DNA of 64,000 bases. Source: Uranotaenia lowii. Its lineage: Eukaryota; Arthropoda; Insecta; Diptera; Culicidae. The notes beneath the pieces were generated by a model. It was not told the origin of the DNA. It worked only from the letters and a program-made list of their open reading frames with translations, and searched no databases. The position numbers and the translations under genes are program-made. This document shows, piece after piece, positions 43,173-55,640 of this stretch. The stretch covers positions 287,280,875-287,344,874 of the forward strand of contig NC_073693.1 of assembly GCF_029784155.1 (NCBI RefSeq), given 5' to 3'. The first letter of the stretch is position 1; the number at the start of each line of letters is the position of its first letter.

Positions 43173-43181
43173 TTGCTGCAT

Positions 43182-46130
43182 GTTAAGCGATGTGATAAAA
43201 ATCAAAGAAAAATCACAATTTTACAGATTTCTAAGAAAAGTTCGTGAAAGTTACAGTTTAAATTCTTCAGATTTTATATTAAGCCTATTAAGCTATTAAG
43301 CCTATCCCTTTTCTGAATGTCGATTGCCTATTTTCAAGTAAAATGACCCAATTTATTGATGGTCGGCATGATTTTTCAATGAAATTTCTAAAAAATAACA
43401 TCACAGATAATCGTCACAAAATTTTGGGTCAAATCACAGAATAACAAATATTGTTTTAGATGCTTAGTCAAGCCAATAAGAAATCTGAAATCGTTCTCCC
43501 CGTCTGTATCATTTAAGAACTTAAAAAATCACTTATTCATCATAAAGTCATTATTTTCTTTTTTTTGCATTTGAGTTCTAACACAACAAGGCATTCTTCC
43601 GAATTAAATGAAATAATTCAATTTTGGAAAAAAAAATCTGCTGAATATATTTATCTATAATTTCATCTTTGCTTGCAACGAAAAAAAAAAAACGATCTCA
43701 CTAACGGATTTAGAAATACCTGTGATCATCTGAAGCCTTGCGATTTTTTACTCTCGATCCGTTTCATGGATTTCTATTTTAAAGTGGTAGTTAAATAATT
43801 AAAAAAAATGTAATCAGAACCAAAAAAACTCAGTAACTATTACGTTTTACCAATGCATAAGATTGCATCTCGGCATTTACAAGAACATAAAAATTGCTTC
43901 ATTTCTAGAAAAAGTTAACAATCTGAATGGTTTTGAGGCAAATGCAAAAACAAATAAATAAAGTGTATAAAGCTATGATCATTCAGAATCACAACAATTA
44001 CAAACGTGTGAACTTTAAAAACTATTCAATTGATCGAAAAACATTCTATGAAGGGAATGAAGGTACTAATATGATAATGAATATAAAAATATAAAAAAAT
44101 GTATCTTTGATTACAAAAATACTTTTGCTTTCTCATATCTCGCGTGAGCTTTCATTACGTCGTATGAGACATCTTTAGAATTTACAGAAAACTGCTGCAA
44201 AAGTTATCAAAACAACTTTAAAATTTGTATTTCACATATAGAATAGGTTGTCTAGGCAACAAATATCCCAAATGGAAAGAAATTGCGACTGGTTTATGTC
44301 AGTTTTTGTATTTTTTTTTCGTAATAAACTTTTTGTTTATATTTTGTTATATGGGACCTAATGAAAGTTCACACGAGATATAATCTTTTTTTTATATTTG
44401 CACACTTTTTTAGTCATGTATTGATGTATTAGTTTTACCACAGAAGCAGAACCTTTACAAAATTATTATATTTTACGCAAATTCACCTGTAAAAAACAAT
44501 TGGAATATGATTGGAACCTTTTAATGAGTAGGCGTCTCGAAGAATTTGACCTCTCAAATACGGTTTTAATAAAAGTTTCTTTATTCATAAGAACACATCT
44601 GTCACATTGCGTAAAAACCAGTTGCACAAATTGTGATCAATGGAACTGCTCATTATTAGTTATTTGCTGGGGGTCTACTATTCAGGCAACAATGTTTGCC
44701 TGCCGGAGACGGATTTACTGCATAGTTTAGGGGTCTGCATTCAGTTATCCGTAATAACCATAGTCTTTTTACCCACATTTGAGATCAAAGGTCCCACTCC
44801 GATGCTTGGTTTGAACTTTGTAAACTGAGAACTATGTAGAGTGGCTCCTTATACTTCTTAACCATTTGAGCCTAAGAAAATTTCAGAAAAAATCAACAGT
44901 TCATGATTTTTTAAGTCGACAATGAAGATTTCCTTAGGTGATTGTGCATATTTATTTTTACTATGTATTTTTGCATTGTAAATATCTCCAACACACGTTA
45001 TCCTAAAAATCTGAAAAAATAGGAAAGATAGTTCTTTTCATAACCAACTCAACGTTCCCAAAGTTTTGCATATCCGGACTTTAGGAATGTAGCTATCACC
45101 AAAATGAAGTTCCCGGATTCTAAATGATCATAGCATTACTAAATATTCCTGTTTCACATACATGTTTATAATATGTACTGCTATGAGCATTACATATTAT
45201 TAATATGTTTCAATCACACGATTTAACTCTGATAATTTCCTGATTTCCTGCCCTTACATGGTCTGAACATTGGTACCTGGAACAATTCATGACCAAAGAA
45301 AAAAATCTGAATTTTTCTGGAACAAATGTCAGAAGCGTGAAAGTTTGGACACCTGACAAAAGATTTGGAAGATCTAAACCAAATCTGTAAAGAAGACGTA
45401 ACTGGAAGGAGCCCGTGCGATTTGTGAAAATGAAAAAAAGAGCGCAATCATGGAGTAGTGCACGTTTGAACTCACTATGCCCAAAGTGAATGTCAACTTT
45501 CCTTTGGGTGCAGATTGATATTTTGAAAACCTGCTATTCAAAAGACTTAGTAAGGCAAACTTTTAATGAGTTCGGGTTGCTCAATATTGAACAGAAATAA
45601 ATTTAAAGAATAACATATGCGTTTTATGATTGTTCATAAAAAAGCACAGTAATGTTCAAAGTTTGATTATCGAACTATGTTTTCTGCCCAGCTTAAAGAT
45701 ATACCTATGTATAGATAGACATATAAGAGTATCAAAATTGTTTGCTGCAAACAATGTTCATCTTGCTATTTTTAGACACTTTAATAATACCTTGAATGAA
45801 AGCTTTAATTCACTGAAGTACTGTCTATCTTTTTCTAGTGCACTAGTTAGTAGGGAAAATTCGGGATAACCGGAATTTAAAATCTTCCATGAAATGAACC
45901 TGAATTGAGCTGCTGTCCCATTGATGTCAGAGGTACCCGAATGCCAGGTGGGATCAATTTGTCTCGGAACAAGTGCGCGGTAGGGTTTATTGAGAACATA
46001 CATAGATGTATATTTTTGCATGTAGTAGCCAGCTACAACATGTACTAAGTAGGTAGTACTGGATCAACATCATTATCGAAATCATCAGCATTGACGAGAT
46101 AGTTTTCGGAAAAAAGTACGTCTCCAAGCT
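43182..46130. other. AT-rich stretch without recognised gene
   Basis: No RNA gene, coding frame or TIR pair recognised. Frame 44500-44730 and others have no domain signal. Confidence 0.4.
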
Positions 46131-47220
46131 CAGCTGAGCTCAGAGGGGCAATGCCAGGCTAGGTCGTCGGAATCTACTGAAGCGTGTGATAGCCAATGGA
46201 AATATGAGAGATGAAAAAACCCTCTGCCTCTTCCAGGGCTTAACAAGAGACCTACGCTCAATGGAGGTGGCGACGGCGTCGTCGAGAGGGAAAAACGCAT
46301 GCCGCCATGCCGTGGTCCTCGTCGTCTCGTTGCTGTTTTGATGCAAATTACATTGACATTGTGCAGCGCCGAGCCGGGTTTTCTCTGTTCTCTTTGTATT
46401 TTGTATACTTATATGCAACTGTGAGTCGCATAACAACCAACGGGGTGTGTGCTATATAGTTAGTAGACGAAACGGCAGCGACGACGACGCTGCCATGGCG
46501 TGGCGCTCTGACTTGGTAACTGCATAATCCGCGCGCCGCGAAACGCGAACTGATTTCCAAAGGCAATTCTTGGACCCGGGACACGCCAGTACGCCTCTAC
46601 TAAACGCGATTCAGCTGTAGGTTTTTTTTCTGCTGTCTCCATGTTTATGGTACGGCGGGCTTAGTTGTCCTATTTCCGCACCAGCAATCAGAGCTGGAAG
46701 CTAGTAGTAGCAACGCTGAAGACGAAGAAGAAGCGGCAAGCAGCGTTTGACCCTTGCGGAATGCTATGACAGCTTTTGTGCCAATTAGAGCACTTCGCCG
46801 CGATGCATTTGCATATGCTAATCGTGAACCTTTGAAGGAGCGGATAAGCTAGAAGGGAACGAAGCGAGGGAGTGACCGAGCAAGAGAGAGCCTAATAAGT
46901 GAGTCATTTTTCCGATTACGACTGACTACGCCAGAGTGGAGGAGCACCTGACGTGAGGTACCGTTAGAGTTACTTTCCCAGTTTGTAATTGAGTAGCTAT
47001 TGTTGGGTGGAACATCGTAAATCGGAGACGCAACCTGATCCCAAACCAAACAAATGATCATTCGGATGCACTCTCGGCAGCCGGTAAATAGCAGCAAGTG
47101 ACTTAGTCATCGGCAGTCACAAGTTGCGGTTTTACCACGATTAATGATGGTTAGTGAGAGGCTAACAATAACCGCCGTGTGTTCGGGGAAATGTTCTCTA
47201 AACGTGTTCTTAATTGCATT
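46131..47220. promoter_or_regulatory. GC/CpG-richer island, candidate promoter or 5' UTR region
   Basis: Base composition changes sharply from the AT-rich flanks: many CpG, CAGCAGC and GACGACGACG words, and no transposon signature. It lies 8-9 kb upstream of the first coding exon of the minus-strand gene, whose exon 1 has an acceptor and so needs an upstream exon. At 46807-46822 there are two abutting octamer-like sites ATTTGCAT and ATGCTAAT, a paired POU-type arrangement. A TATATAG string lies at about 46453. Short frames on both strands (46140-46642) are compositional. Could equally belong to a neighbouring gene. Confidence 0.35.
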
Positions 47221-47420
47221 AGGTAGCTGATCACTTACATTTGTACGTTCGAGTTTAACCTTAAATATAATAGTAGCAAAGCAGTTTGATTGGTGCCTAT
47301 AATTGTTTTCTGACGTTTATTAGGTCTTCTAAAACCTCTTAAAAAAGGAAGTCCAAAAAAAAAGACGCCATCTCAAAATACTTGCAACGTTTGCATACAA
47401 TCCCTACAAATATCTTTATA

Positions 47421-47484
47421 ACTATAATATCTCATAATTTTAACTATAATATCTCATAATTTTAACTATAATATCTCATAATTT
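47421..47484. repeat. 22-bp tandem repeat, three units
   Basis: Unit ACTATAATATCTCATAATTT plus TA, perfect in the first two copies and shortened by one T in the third. Confidence 0.9.
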
Positions 47485-48131
47485 AATGTGACTTTTTTTT
47501 AAAGATTTTAGCTGTTCACTTATAACTCTCCAAACTTTGCTGATGAACTTTACATGACAAACGCGAATAGGGTCATCGTTATAACGTTCAAACGATGTAA
47601 ACTTGTTCGGCGTTTTCAGTCTCCAGATATTAAACAAAAGAATGCTTGTAGGTATTACATTCGAAATTTCGGCATACTATTTTCCCTTTATCAAGGAATC
47701 TAACCTCTGGAATTGAAGTACATAAAACAATATTTAAAAACCAAGTTCGGTTAACTTGATCTTTAAATTATAATGTCGTTCTTTTGAGCCACTATGAAAA
47801 TTTCAGTTTTTCTAGAATCTGAATAAATTTGTATAAAAAACTGTATAGTTTGTATAGAAATATGTAGAAAATACATCCAAACATAATATCAAATCAGCTT
47901 GTCAACTTGGAAAGGGATTTGTCTTACAAAACTTAAAATCATCTCATTGACGGTAAATATTCAGTTATTTTATAAGTGTAGTTATATTTTTCTGTACAAA
48001 TCCAAAGACAAGTTCAAGAAAAGTTGCTTTTTAAATAACTTTAGCAGTGTCCTAGTCATTTGAACTAAAGATTCGTGAAAATAAAGAAAATCTTGAATAA
48101 GACAGGGCTAAGCTTTAATCGTTTGAATGTA

Positions 48132-49009
48132 AAGGTCGCGTTACACCTGTGGTGAAAATGAAAATGACAAATCTTATTAACTCAAGAAAAGCTTATATTA
48201 GCTTTGTAACATGGTGGAATCGATGAGGAATAGTTAAAAGCTGAATTTGGAACTGATCAGTTCAACTTCTTAAAAATGTTTTCATTTCAATTCCCCCAAT
48301 ATGAGAAAATTTCAGCGGTGAAAATCGGGAGAATCGAAATGAAAACATTTTTAAGAGGCTTTGAACACTGAGACTAGTTCAAAATTAATCTTTTAACTAT
48401 TCATCATCATTGTTACAAATCCAACTTATGTCTTGTTTTTTGAGTACATTCAGGTTTTTAATGCGGAATGAAATCCATCGTTAACATAGAACTTGTAAAA
48501 TTTTCACTCAAAAATATCAAATAGAAGTCGTGTTAAGGCCCATCTACACTTCACATGAAAATGAACGCGAAAAATCTTATTTTGTCAATAACTTCACAAC
48601 GCGATGAAACTAGGTTTTGTAACACAGTGGAATCGATGGGTAATGGTCGAAAGATAAAATTCTAGCCGGACTCGTTCCTTGAAGCCGGATAAAACTGTTT
48701 TTATTCCGATTTCCCGTGATAAAATTTCCGCGGTGAAAACCGGAGGAATCGAAATAAAGAGTTCTAGAAGGTTTTAAGGAACAAATCCGACTGGAATTTC
48801 AACTTTCAACCATTCTCCATGGATTCCACCATGTTACACATGTTAGTTGTTCGCATTTTTGAATTATTGATAAAATAAGATAATTTCGTGTTCATTTTCA
48901 CTTGAACTGTAAACCGGGCTTTAGAAATAATGAGCAAAATCAAACCGCGTTATTGGCGTAATTGGCGCAATTTTTCATTTTCATGTTCACCTGAGGTGTA
49001 CCGCGATCT
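48132..49009. mobile_element. TIR element, AAGGTCGCGTTACACCT ends, TA target
   Basis: Left AAGGTCGCGTTACACCTG and right complement of GTGTACCGCGATCTT, followed inward by GTGAAAATGAAAATGA and its mirror; TA on both sides (48130-48131, 49010-49011). Inner halves are partly palindromic (TTAAAAATGTTTTCATTTC and its mirror near 48330). Contains the related element 48536-48921. Confidence 0.7.
48536..48921. mobile_element. Nested related TIR element
   Basis: Ends AGGCCCATCTACACTTCA and the complement of CTGTAAACCGGGCTT, flanked by TA. Inner text GTGAAAATGAACGCGAAA is close to the outer element's subterminal text, so the two are sister families, one inserted in the other or sharing a duplicated arm. 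Confidence 0.6.
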
Positions 49010-49159
49010 TAGGATATTATTTTGTATCAGGATAAAGACTTTAGATTTCGACATAATTTTTACATAAGACGTACCTCGCGTGAAAGTTTAACGTAGGAAG
49101 AATTAAAAATAAAACACTTGCGATATAAAGCTTTTATAAACGCCAATTTAAATGAAATA

Positions 49160-49190
49160 TACAATAACAACAACAACAACAACTACAACT
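49160..49190. repeat. AAC microsatellite
   Basis: About seven AAC/CAA units (ACAACAACAACAACAAC), interrupted. Confidence 0.8.
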
Positions 49191-49332
49191 TTAAAAACAA
49201 TATCTTTTTCTGGTGATTATAATTATATGAAACATGTATACCGAACACTGAAGCTCTATAGCTGACGTTAGAGCAGAATTGGAGCTAGATTTTAGTGCGG
49301 AGAGTGAAAATATGAGATATCTGAAATTTGCA

Positions 49333-49404
49333 CCGCAATAATTTAAAAAATCGATTCAAACCTCGTGACCGCAATAATTTAAAAAATCGATTCAAACCTC
49401 GTGA
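49333..49404. repeat. 36-bp tandem duplication
   Basis: Two identical copies of a 36-bp unit beginning CCGCAATAATTTAAAAAATC, in direct orientation with no spacer. Confidence 0.9.
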
Positions 49405-49479
49405 ACGAAAATAAGCGTTTATGAGGTGCGAATCACTTTGACATTAAAAAAGTATTTTAAAAATATTTTTGAAATTTCA

Positions 49480-49595
49480 GGAAAAAATTTCAAACATGAC
49501 AATTTTCCGGTGAGGTGCCGAAATTCCCGGTTTCCCGGTGACGCGATGAAATTCCAAACTTTTTCCTGGTATTCTCGGTTCGCTACCAACCCTGG
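49480..49595. mobile_element. Orphan right end of a CAGGG-type TIR element
   Basis: CGCTACCAACCCTG ends the segment, preceded by CCCGGTTTCCCGGTG and TTTTTCCTGGTATTCTCGG, the same layout as the right ends at 36919 and 61405. No matching left end was located nearby, so this is a truncated copy. Confidence 0.5.
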
Positions 49596-50142
49596 GCGAT
49601 GTAACTTTACAATGGCATTTGTTGATATTTACGGTTTCGGATCCGTCGAAATCCTTCTTCCAGCAGAAGAATTCTGCTGCTTCATCTCGCTGAACCAAAA
49701 CATGATTTGTTTTGGTTCTCCACATGCTTTGTGTCCAATTCGAATCGAGAACAATGGATCAATGATTTCTGATGACAGGTGATGCTGGTAAACGCGGTTC
49801 AAATGTTTACATCATCACACGGTTAAGCGAGACTACTTAAATTGGATTAGTGGTTACACAAAAACGTTGCCAGATATTCTGGGTAAGAATAACAAAGTAC
49901 GCATTGAGAAATGAGTATTTTCTCGGTTAGGGAATATAAGAAGTGGAAAGTGACAATTAACTATCGCTCATTAAAATAGTTGTATTCTAATGACCTCACA
50001 GACGAAACTGAATAAAGATAACTCTATTCCTTTTTTTGTGAATTTGCATAAACCATTTAAATTAAGTAAAAAGACTTGTTCCAATTATTTACAAGTTAAA
50101 ACATATTAAAGTACAAGATTTTTTAATACTGCGTAGGTTCTA

Positions 50143-51731
50143 CAGTGAGCGAAATAAGAATAGCACCACTATGTGTTTTGCTTGTAAAAATATGAATGAT
50201 TGAAAATTACGAAAATTTTCTCCCACAGTTTGTTCTGAATTGCGTAACGGATAAATCAAGCATAAGTAGACTTTTTTTGGACGTAGCAATTGGCGTTGAG
50301 GACCAAAAATGTGAAAAAAGGGTGCGAAATAAGAATAGCACCACTTGAGTTTTTTTCAATAAGAACAAGATTATTTCTAAAAATTTACTGTGTAAAAGTG
50401 AATAATAATGCTTGTACGAATTATTTGAATAGATAACTGCATTTTAAGGAGTTTTCCAGAATTCCAAAGGTTTTCAAAGGTATTAAAAAGGGGGTTTAAA
50501 GAGATGCTCCTTTAGCGTTAAGGAATTTGATATTTGAGCTATAAAACTTTATTAAACTGCTTTATTTCTTCATGAACATTCATAAGTGTGATGCAAAATG
50601 ATGAAATATAAATTTGAGGCTCAGTTAAAATCGAAAAAGCAGGTTGGAATTCAAAAATACTAATTTTTTTAATAATCAAACACTATTTCTCTAGTTTTAA
50701 GTCATAGATGGCAGCACTATCTTGCCATTTAAACAAATTCATGCCTATTTTTGAATATCCGGGATTAATTAAGGCGTGCTGGATGATTTTGGTCAAGAAA
50801 TAAATACATGCACCTTGTGAACGCTTTGGAAAATCTAAGATCACTAAATCAAAAAAAAATAAGAATTGCATAAATGTCACTAAAAGTGAATTTTTTTGAC
50901 CGATTATCAGAATAAAGTTATACTTTGCGATGAAACTTGATGGACCAGACGGCTAGCAGTATTCTGGGTATTATTTGCAATTTAATCGGAAGTTGAGATG
51001 AGCAGGAAATTTGGCGGTTGTACGTTTTTGTGTTGGTGATTCTTTTGCAAGTCCAGAAAAGCTTTCTGCAGCGTGAACTTCCACAAAACTGTGCTGCGAA
51101 AATACCTCAGCCTAAATAAACCTGCAAAATCAATATTGAGACTAAATTTAGTTTTAACTGCAAGATAGTGCTGCCATCTACGACTTGAAACTGGAAAAAA
51201 GTGTGGTTTACTTAACAAAATCAAAGTTTTTTTATTTCCAACCTATTTTTTTCTAATTCAAAGTTAATCTCGAATGTTTGCTTCATCATTTCACATCATT
51301 TCAGTGAAGAAAGTGAGTAGTTTGGAAAAGAATTACAGCTCAAATATCAAATTCCTCAACGCTAGAGGAGCATCTCTTTAAGCCCCCTTTTAATACCTTT
51401 GAAAACCTTTGGAATTCTGGAAAACTCCTTAAAATGCAGTTATCTATTCAAATAATTCGTAGAAGCATTATCATTCACTTTTACACAGTAATTTTTCAGA
51501 AATAACCTTCGTTTTGTTGAAAAACTCAAGTGGTGCTATTCTTATTTCGCACCCTTTTTTCACATTTTTGGTCCTCAACGCCAATTGCTACGTCCAAATA
51601 AAGTAAACTTATGCTTGATTTATCCGTTAAGCAATTCAGAACAAACTGTGGAAGAAAATTTTCGTAATTTTCAATCATGCATATTTTTACAAGCAAAACA
51701 CATCGTGGTGCTATTCTTATTTCGCTCACTG
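50143..51731. mobile_element. 1.59-kb Tc1/mariner-like foldback MITE
   Basis: Ends CAGTGAGCGAAATAAGAATA and exact complement, with TA on both sides (50141-50142, 51732-51733). Arms of several hundred bases are strongly inverted; a second terminus-like word GCGAAATAAGAATAGCACCA recurs inside at about 50328 and mirrored at about 51525. The centre (about 50750-51160) is single copy. No transposase frame. Better preserved relative of 13926-15802. Confidence 0.85.
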
Positions 51732-51769
51732 TAGTAGGTTACGGCAGTACAGAAACTTTATTGTCGATT

Positions 51770-51970
51770 GTATCCCAGGAGCCCGAAAACATTTACCCAG
51801 AATAATTTTTCCCCAGAATGACAAATACTCGAAATCAAACCCCATTCCCCAGAATTTTTTTCCCTGAATGCACCATTTACCAGAATTTTTTTCCCCAAAA
51901 TGGACCATATCCCAGAATGGACTTTTTCCCAGAATTCTTTCTCCCCAGAATGGAACATTTCCTAGAATGC
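51770..51970. repeat. CCCAGAATG interspersed micro-repeat
   Basis: About ten variants of CCCCAGAATG / CCCAGAATT spaced 15-30 bases apart, alternating with TTTTTTCCC. Not a clean tandem array. Frames through it (for example 51818-52072) only reflect the repeat. Confidence 0.75.
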
Positions 51971-52196
51971 CACAAAACCTGTAGTGTAAAGAAATATTTG
52001 CTAATACGCGACCAACAACTTAACCAGCTTTTTAAATATTTTTCCTTAATCAATCTTAATTATAAGTTTTAATTTTTTTTATAATTACATGTATTAGTTT
52101 TAGCATTAGTATAAATAGTTTTTTGATTATTTAATTCCTTTTTTTCTAAGTAGATCTCTTAAAAGGAAACTTCTTTTCCACTGAGATTCACTTTTT

Positions 52197-52646
52197 GTGT
52201 TATTTGCATTACGTAAAGTTACTGTTGATACTTATGGTTTTTCGGATACTCTAAATATTCGTTCTGGCCATTCGAACGAATCCGATGGAACGCTCCTCCG
52301 TTCCTGTCTGGGTAAAAACCAAAACCACATTGGTTTGTTTTGGTTTCTCTTTCCCTTTTGGTCGGTTAATTCGCATACTGAGAACAATAGCGTTTTGACA
52401 ACCAATGATGATGACAACAATAAAAATGTTGTCATCATACACGATCAACTTAGCCATCACAGCATGTGGTTCAGAGTAACCCAGCAGTGTTGGCAGTTTA
52501 TTCTGAGAGGATATCTCAGAATCCGATAGGAAATAAGAACTGATTCTGAGTTTGGGAATCAGTAAGTTTTAAGCAACAAGATGATAATCGCTAAAGAATT
52601 AAGTTATTGTATATATATGTGTATATATGTGATCTGTTGATCAGAA

Positions 52647-52677
<31 letters not shown>
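52197..52677 (+). mobile_element. LINE 3' end with (AAAT)n tail
   Basis: Ends with GTGATCTGTTGATCAGAATA and about eight AAAT units (52644-52677). The pre-tail word GTGATC(T/C)GTTGAT also precedes the tail of the LINE at 54287, so both are 3' ends of related jockey-like elements. No clear protein in the preceding 400 bases. Confidence 0.5.
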
Positions 52678-53074
52678 GGACTTGACGAAGGAAATAAATG
52701 ATGTTTAACTCAATTCCAACACAAACCTGCGTTGTTTACTCATACTTCAACAGTTACATTATCTCGCACATTAAATTAAAAAAAAAAATGAGTTTTCGGC
52801 ATGAGTAAATTTTGAACGCGATCTTAATTTTTTCTCTCTTAGCTGCCAGACGAGCCGAGAACTGATGAGTCCATTACCAGAAGGCTCAATTTGAGTTTTT
52901 TTGGTGTGGGGGAGTGTGGCGGGCCCTTTAGGAAAGAGAAAAAAAGTAGTTTTGTTTACCCCTCTAGTTTAATCTAGTTTATTTTTTACTTACAATTGTT
53001 TGACCATTGTTTATTTTCGGTGCAAAAAAGAGATTTATCTATTGTCGAACTTTGGTGTCTTTAGATTAAGGTTA

Positions 53075-53225
53075 CCAGAATTTTTTCAGCACATATCCGG
53101 GCAAATTTTCTCAAAGCCCAGAAATCACTCAACAAAAATCAACAAAAATAAAATTGAAAAAAAAAAATATTTTTTCTCATCAAAACTCAACGACAGATTT
53201 TGAATCGTATTTTAGACTTCCAATA
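53075..53225. repeat. Dispersed repeat, copy 1
   Basis: AAGGTTACCAGAATTTTTTC, ATATCCGGGCAAATTTTC, CAACAAAAATCAACAAAAA and TTTTGAATCGTATTTTAGAC occur in the same order at 63770-63990. The leading GGTTACCAG resembles the TIR ends at 12419, so this may be one end of a TIR element. Confidence 0.55.
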
Positions 53226-53726
53226 AACTTTTCATGGTTATTTTTGTAAAATTAGCTAAAAAAAAATTCGACTTGGAGGTGTTTGTGGTTTTTTTTTTGT
53301 TTGATTTACCAAATTAAGTTAATAAATCCGGGTATTTTTCAATTAAATTTAAACTTTAGATGAAAGTTGGATAGTAAATTGGGCTATACAATGGTATTTT
53401 TTTGCAGAATATTGGGTGATGCAGACGGTACTTATAGACATTTGAAGCATATTTTAAAATTTTCATATAAAAGGTCATTAATTTTTTTTTTAATATTTTC
53501 TTAGACAGCTGATGGAATTTCAATGCGATTTGATGTGATATTTTATGATTTCCGTTAAAAAATAACAGTGTTATGTACCTTTGAAATGTGGTTTTATTTT
53601 ATTTACAAAAAAAATCTAACTCGAAAATGAAAATGTTAGAAATCTGCAAAAGATACATGTGTTTGGTAAAAATGAATCAAATTTTAATTTTGGGGAAGAT
53701 CGCAAACCCGTAAGATAATAAAAACA

Positions 53727-54287
53727 AGGCAAGTTGGAGCCCTTTCTACCAGAATGGCGCTGATCGGATCGAAGCTCTACAACGACGGTTTATGCGATAT
53801 GCTCTACGCCATTTGAACTGGTCTGACCCGTTCCACCTTCCAAGCTACGAGAACCGCTGCAACCTCATTAGCCTAGACACGCTACAAGCCCGCCGAGCAG
53901 CTACACGGGCCTTGTTTGTCTCCGATATCCTGACATCGAAAATTGACTGCCCTTCGCTATTGGAATCAATCAACATTAGTGTCAGACCTCAAGGACTACG
54001 GAACCGGAATTTATAGCTCTACACTCCCCTTCGTCAAAACAACTACGGGACAAATAGTGCATTGATCGGCGTGATCAAGACTTTCAACCGTTACTCTGAA
54101 CATTTTGATTTCGGTACATCGAGGGATTCCTTTAGAAGAAAAATTTTAATAGCGTTTAGGTCAAGGTAGTTTGTGTAAACTTTTTTTTATAATTTTAATT
54201 ATTTTGTTTTGTATCCATTTAATCATTGGGATCAACATGTGATCCGTTGATTTGTTACCAAATAAACAAATAAACAAATAAACAAAT
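53727..54287 (+). pseudogene. Jockey-like LINE, ORF2 C-terminal end and tail
   Basis: Reads WSPFYQNGADRIEALQRRF, then MRYALRHLNWSDPFHLPSYE, then ARRAATRALFVSDIL, the conserved C-terminal part after RT in jockey-type elements that share the YADDLKIY/GFIRRN type at 3700. One stop (TAG at about 54016) interrupts it, then YGTNSALIGVIKTFN and FDFGTSRDSFRRK follow to about 54165. The 3' tail is an AAACAAAT/AAAC microsatellite (54260-54287). 5'-truncated insertion of the usual kind. Confidence 0.8.
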
Positions 54288-54911
54288 CCCCTATCGTCAC
54301 CGTGTATATTTGGTCCATCCTTTATTCGACGTTTCGTCAACCATTGACCGAATAACATGGCCTTATAACCGAAAACAGTCGCGCAATGGATAGTTTTCAA
54401 GTCTAAACAATTGGGCTAGTGTCCAGAGAAATTTGTCCAACTTCAGATAGTAATTGCGTTTAACATTTTTTTGATAGAGACGGGTAGAGGATTAGATGAT
54501 AATTTTTTTAGAACCATATTCACACATAGATACTTGTTGTTACTCCCAGGATTCTTGCAATAATATTGAACAGTGTATTTATAATTATAATTAAGGAAAA
54601 AATATAATTTTCCCCGAATTATTGTATTGACAAATTTTGAATTGTTATGAAAATTCTTATTCTCATCCATTGAAGGAAGAATTACAAGGTCCAACAACAC
54701 GGGGCATTGAATATCTTAGCGTCTATGCTCCCAACGAATGTACATATATAAAATAAACACGGGATAGTGTCCACGTTTCTCTCCTGTGTTCCAGTTGACT
54801 TTGCGTCAAATACTGCAAAGTGGGCATGTCGAGTCGTAATAGGTAGTAAAGGTACTTTTGCTACCCACCGAGAGATGCTGACAAGATCTGGCTATATGTG
54901 TGCCATAAGTA

Positions 54912-55640
54912 TTGTTACGTATAGAAAAGCAGCGGCTAGACCAGCCAAGGCAAGGTACTCTAAGAGTACGGAACCTCAGGGCCGGCTGGCTACTGGGTAA
55001 CCAAGGACTTTACGGATAAAATACAGAAATCGGAAATTTCATGTTGATTGTGGTTTTATTGATGTTTTTATGTGGCGTGTTGTCTGTGTGTATAAAACAA
55101 TGTTCTGTGTCTTGTGTAGCGTGTATTTGGCTCACTAACCGTGATGTGCTGCTGCTGCTGTGTAGCGACGTCGCGGTTCCGGAATTCCAGTTCCGGAAGC
55201 AGGAGGACCGTCGATTTAAGGGCGTATCGACGGGGTGCCGAAACCGTCGGCGCCAGCGGGCGTTGCTGGACTCGGTCGTTGCAGGCGTCTTCCTTCGTTG
55301 GCTATTAATCGGCCTGCCCACGAGAGTGCCCCGTATCCGGACAGGCCGAGAAGGGAAGTCCTCCTTAATAATTAGGGATCCGCAGAACCCGAGGACGAAG
55401 ATGATGATCCTTTACGTTTTAGGCGCAAGACCACAAAGGGTCTGCGGGCCGACCCGTGCCGAAGACACACCGGTATTCGGGTGAATTCCGTGGACGTTCA
55501 CAAACACTATACAGGACACGACTTCACACACGGACGCCTGATTCAGAAGAGAAACCGAAATATGGAAGCAAGCTTCCTTTTCGACTTTTTCATTTTATTT
55601 TCCACATGATCCTCCTTTTCCTCCATTGACAGCAGCTTGC
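54912..55640. other. GC-rich segment, possibly a solo LTR
   Basis: Starts TGTTACGTATAG, a common start for Ty3/gypsy LTRs, and has GC content well above its surroundings, with no durable reading frame (55041-55484 has no domain). AATAAA occurs on the minus strand at about 55057. A terminal CA and target duplication could not be fixed. An untranslated exon or promoter is an alternative. Confidence 0.3.

Noticed and set aside
46140..46642. Minus-strand coding frames in the GC-rich island
   Set aside because: Frames overlap each other with arginine/serine bias, no domain and no splice signals; length is explained by GC content.
51770..51970. CRISPR-like or satellite array
   Set aside because: Repeat words are short and spacing is irregular; the host is a eukaryote.
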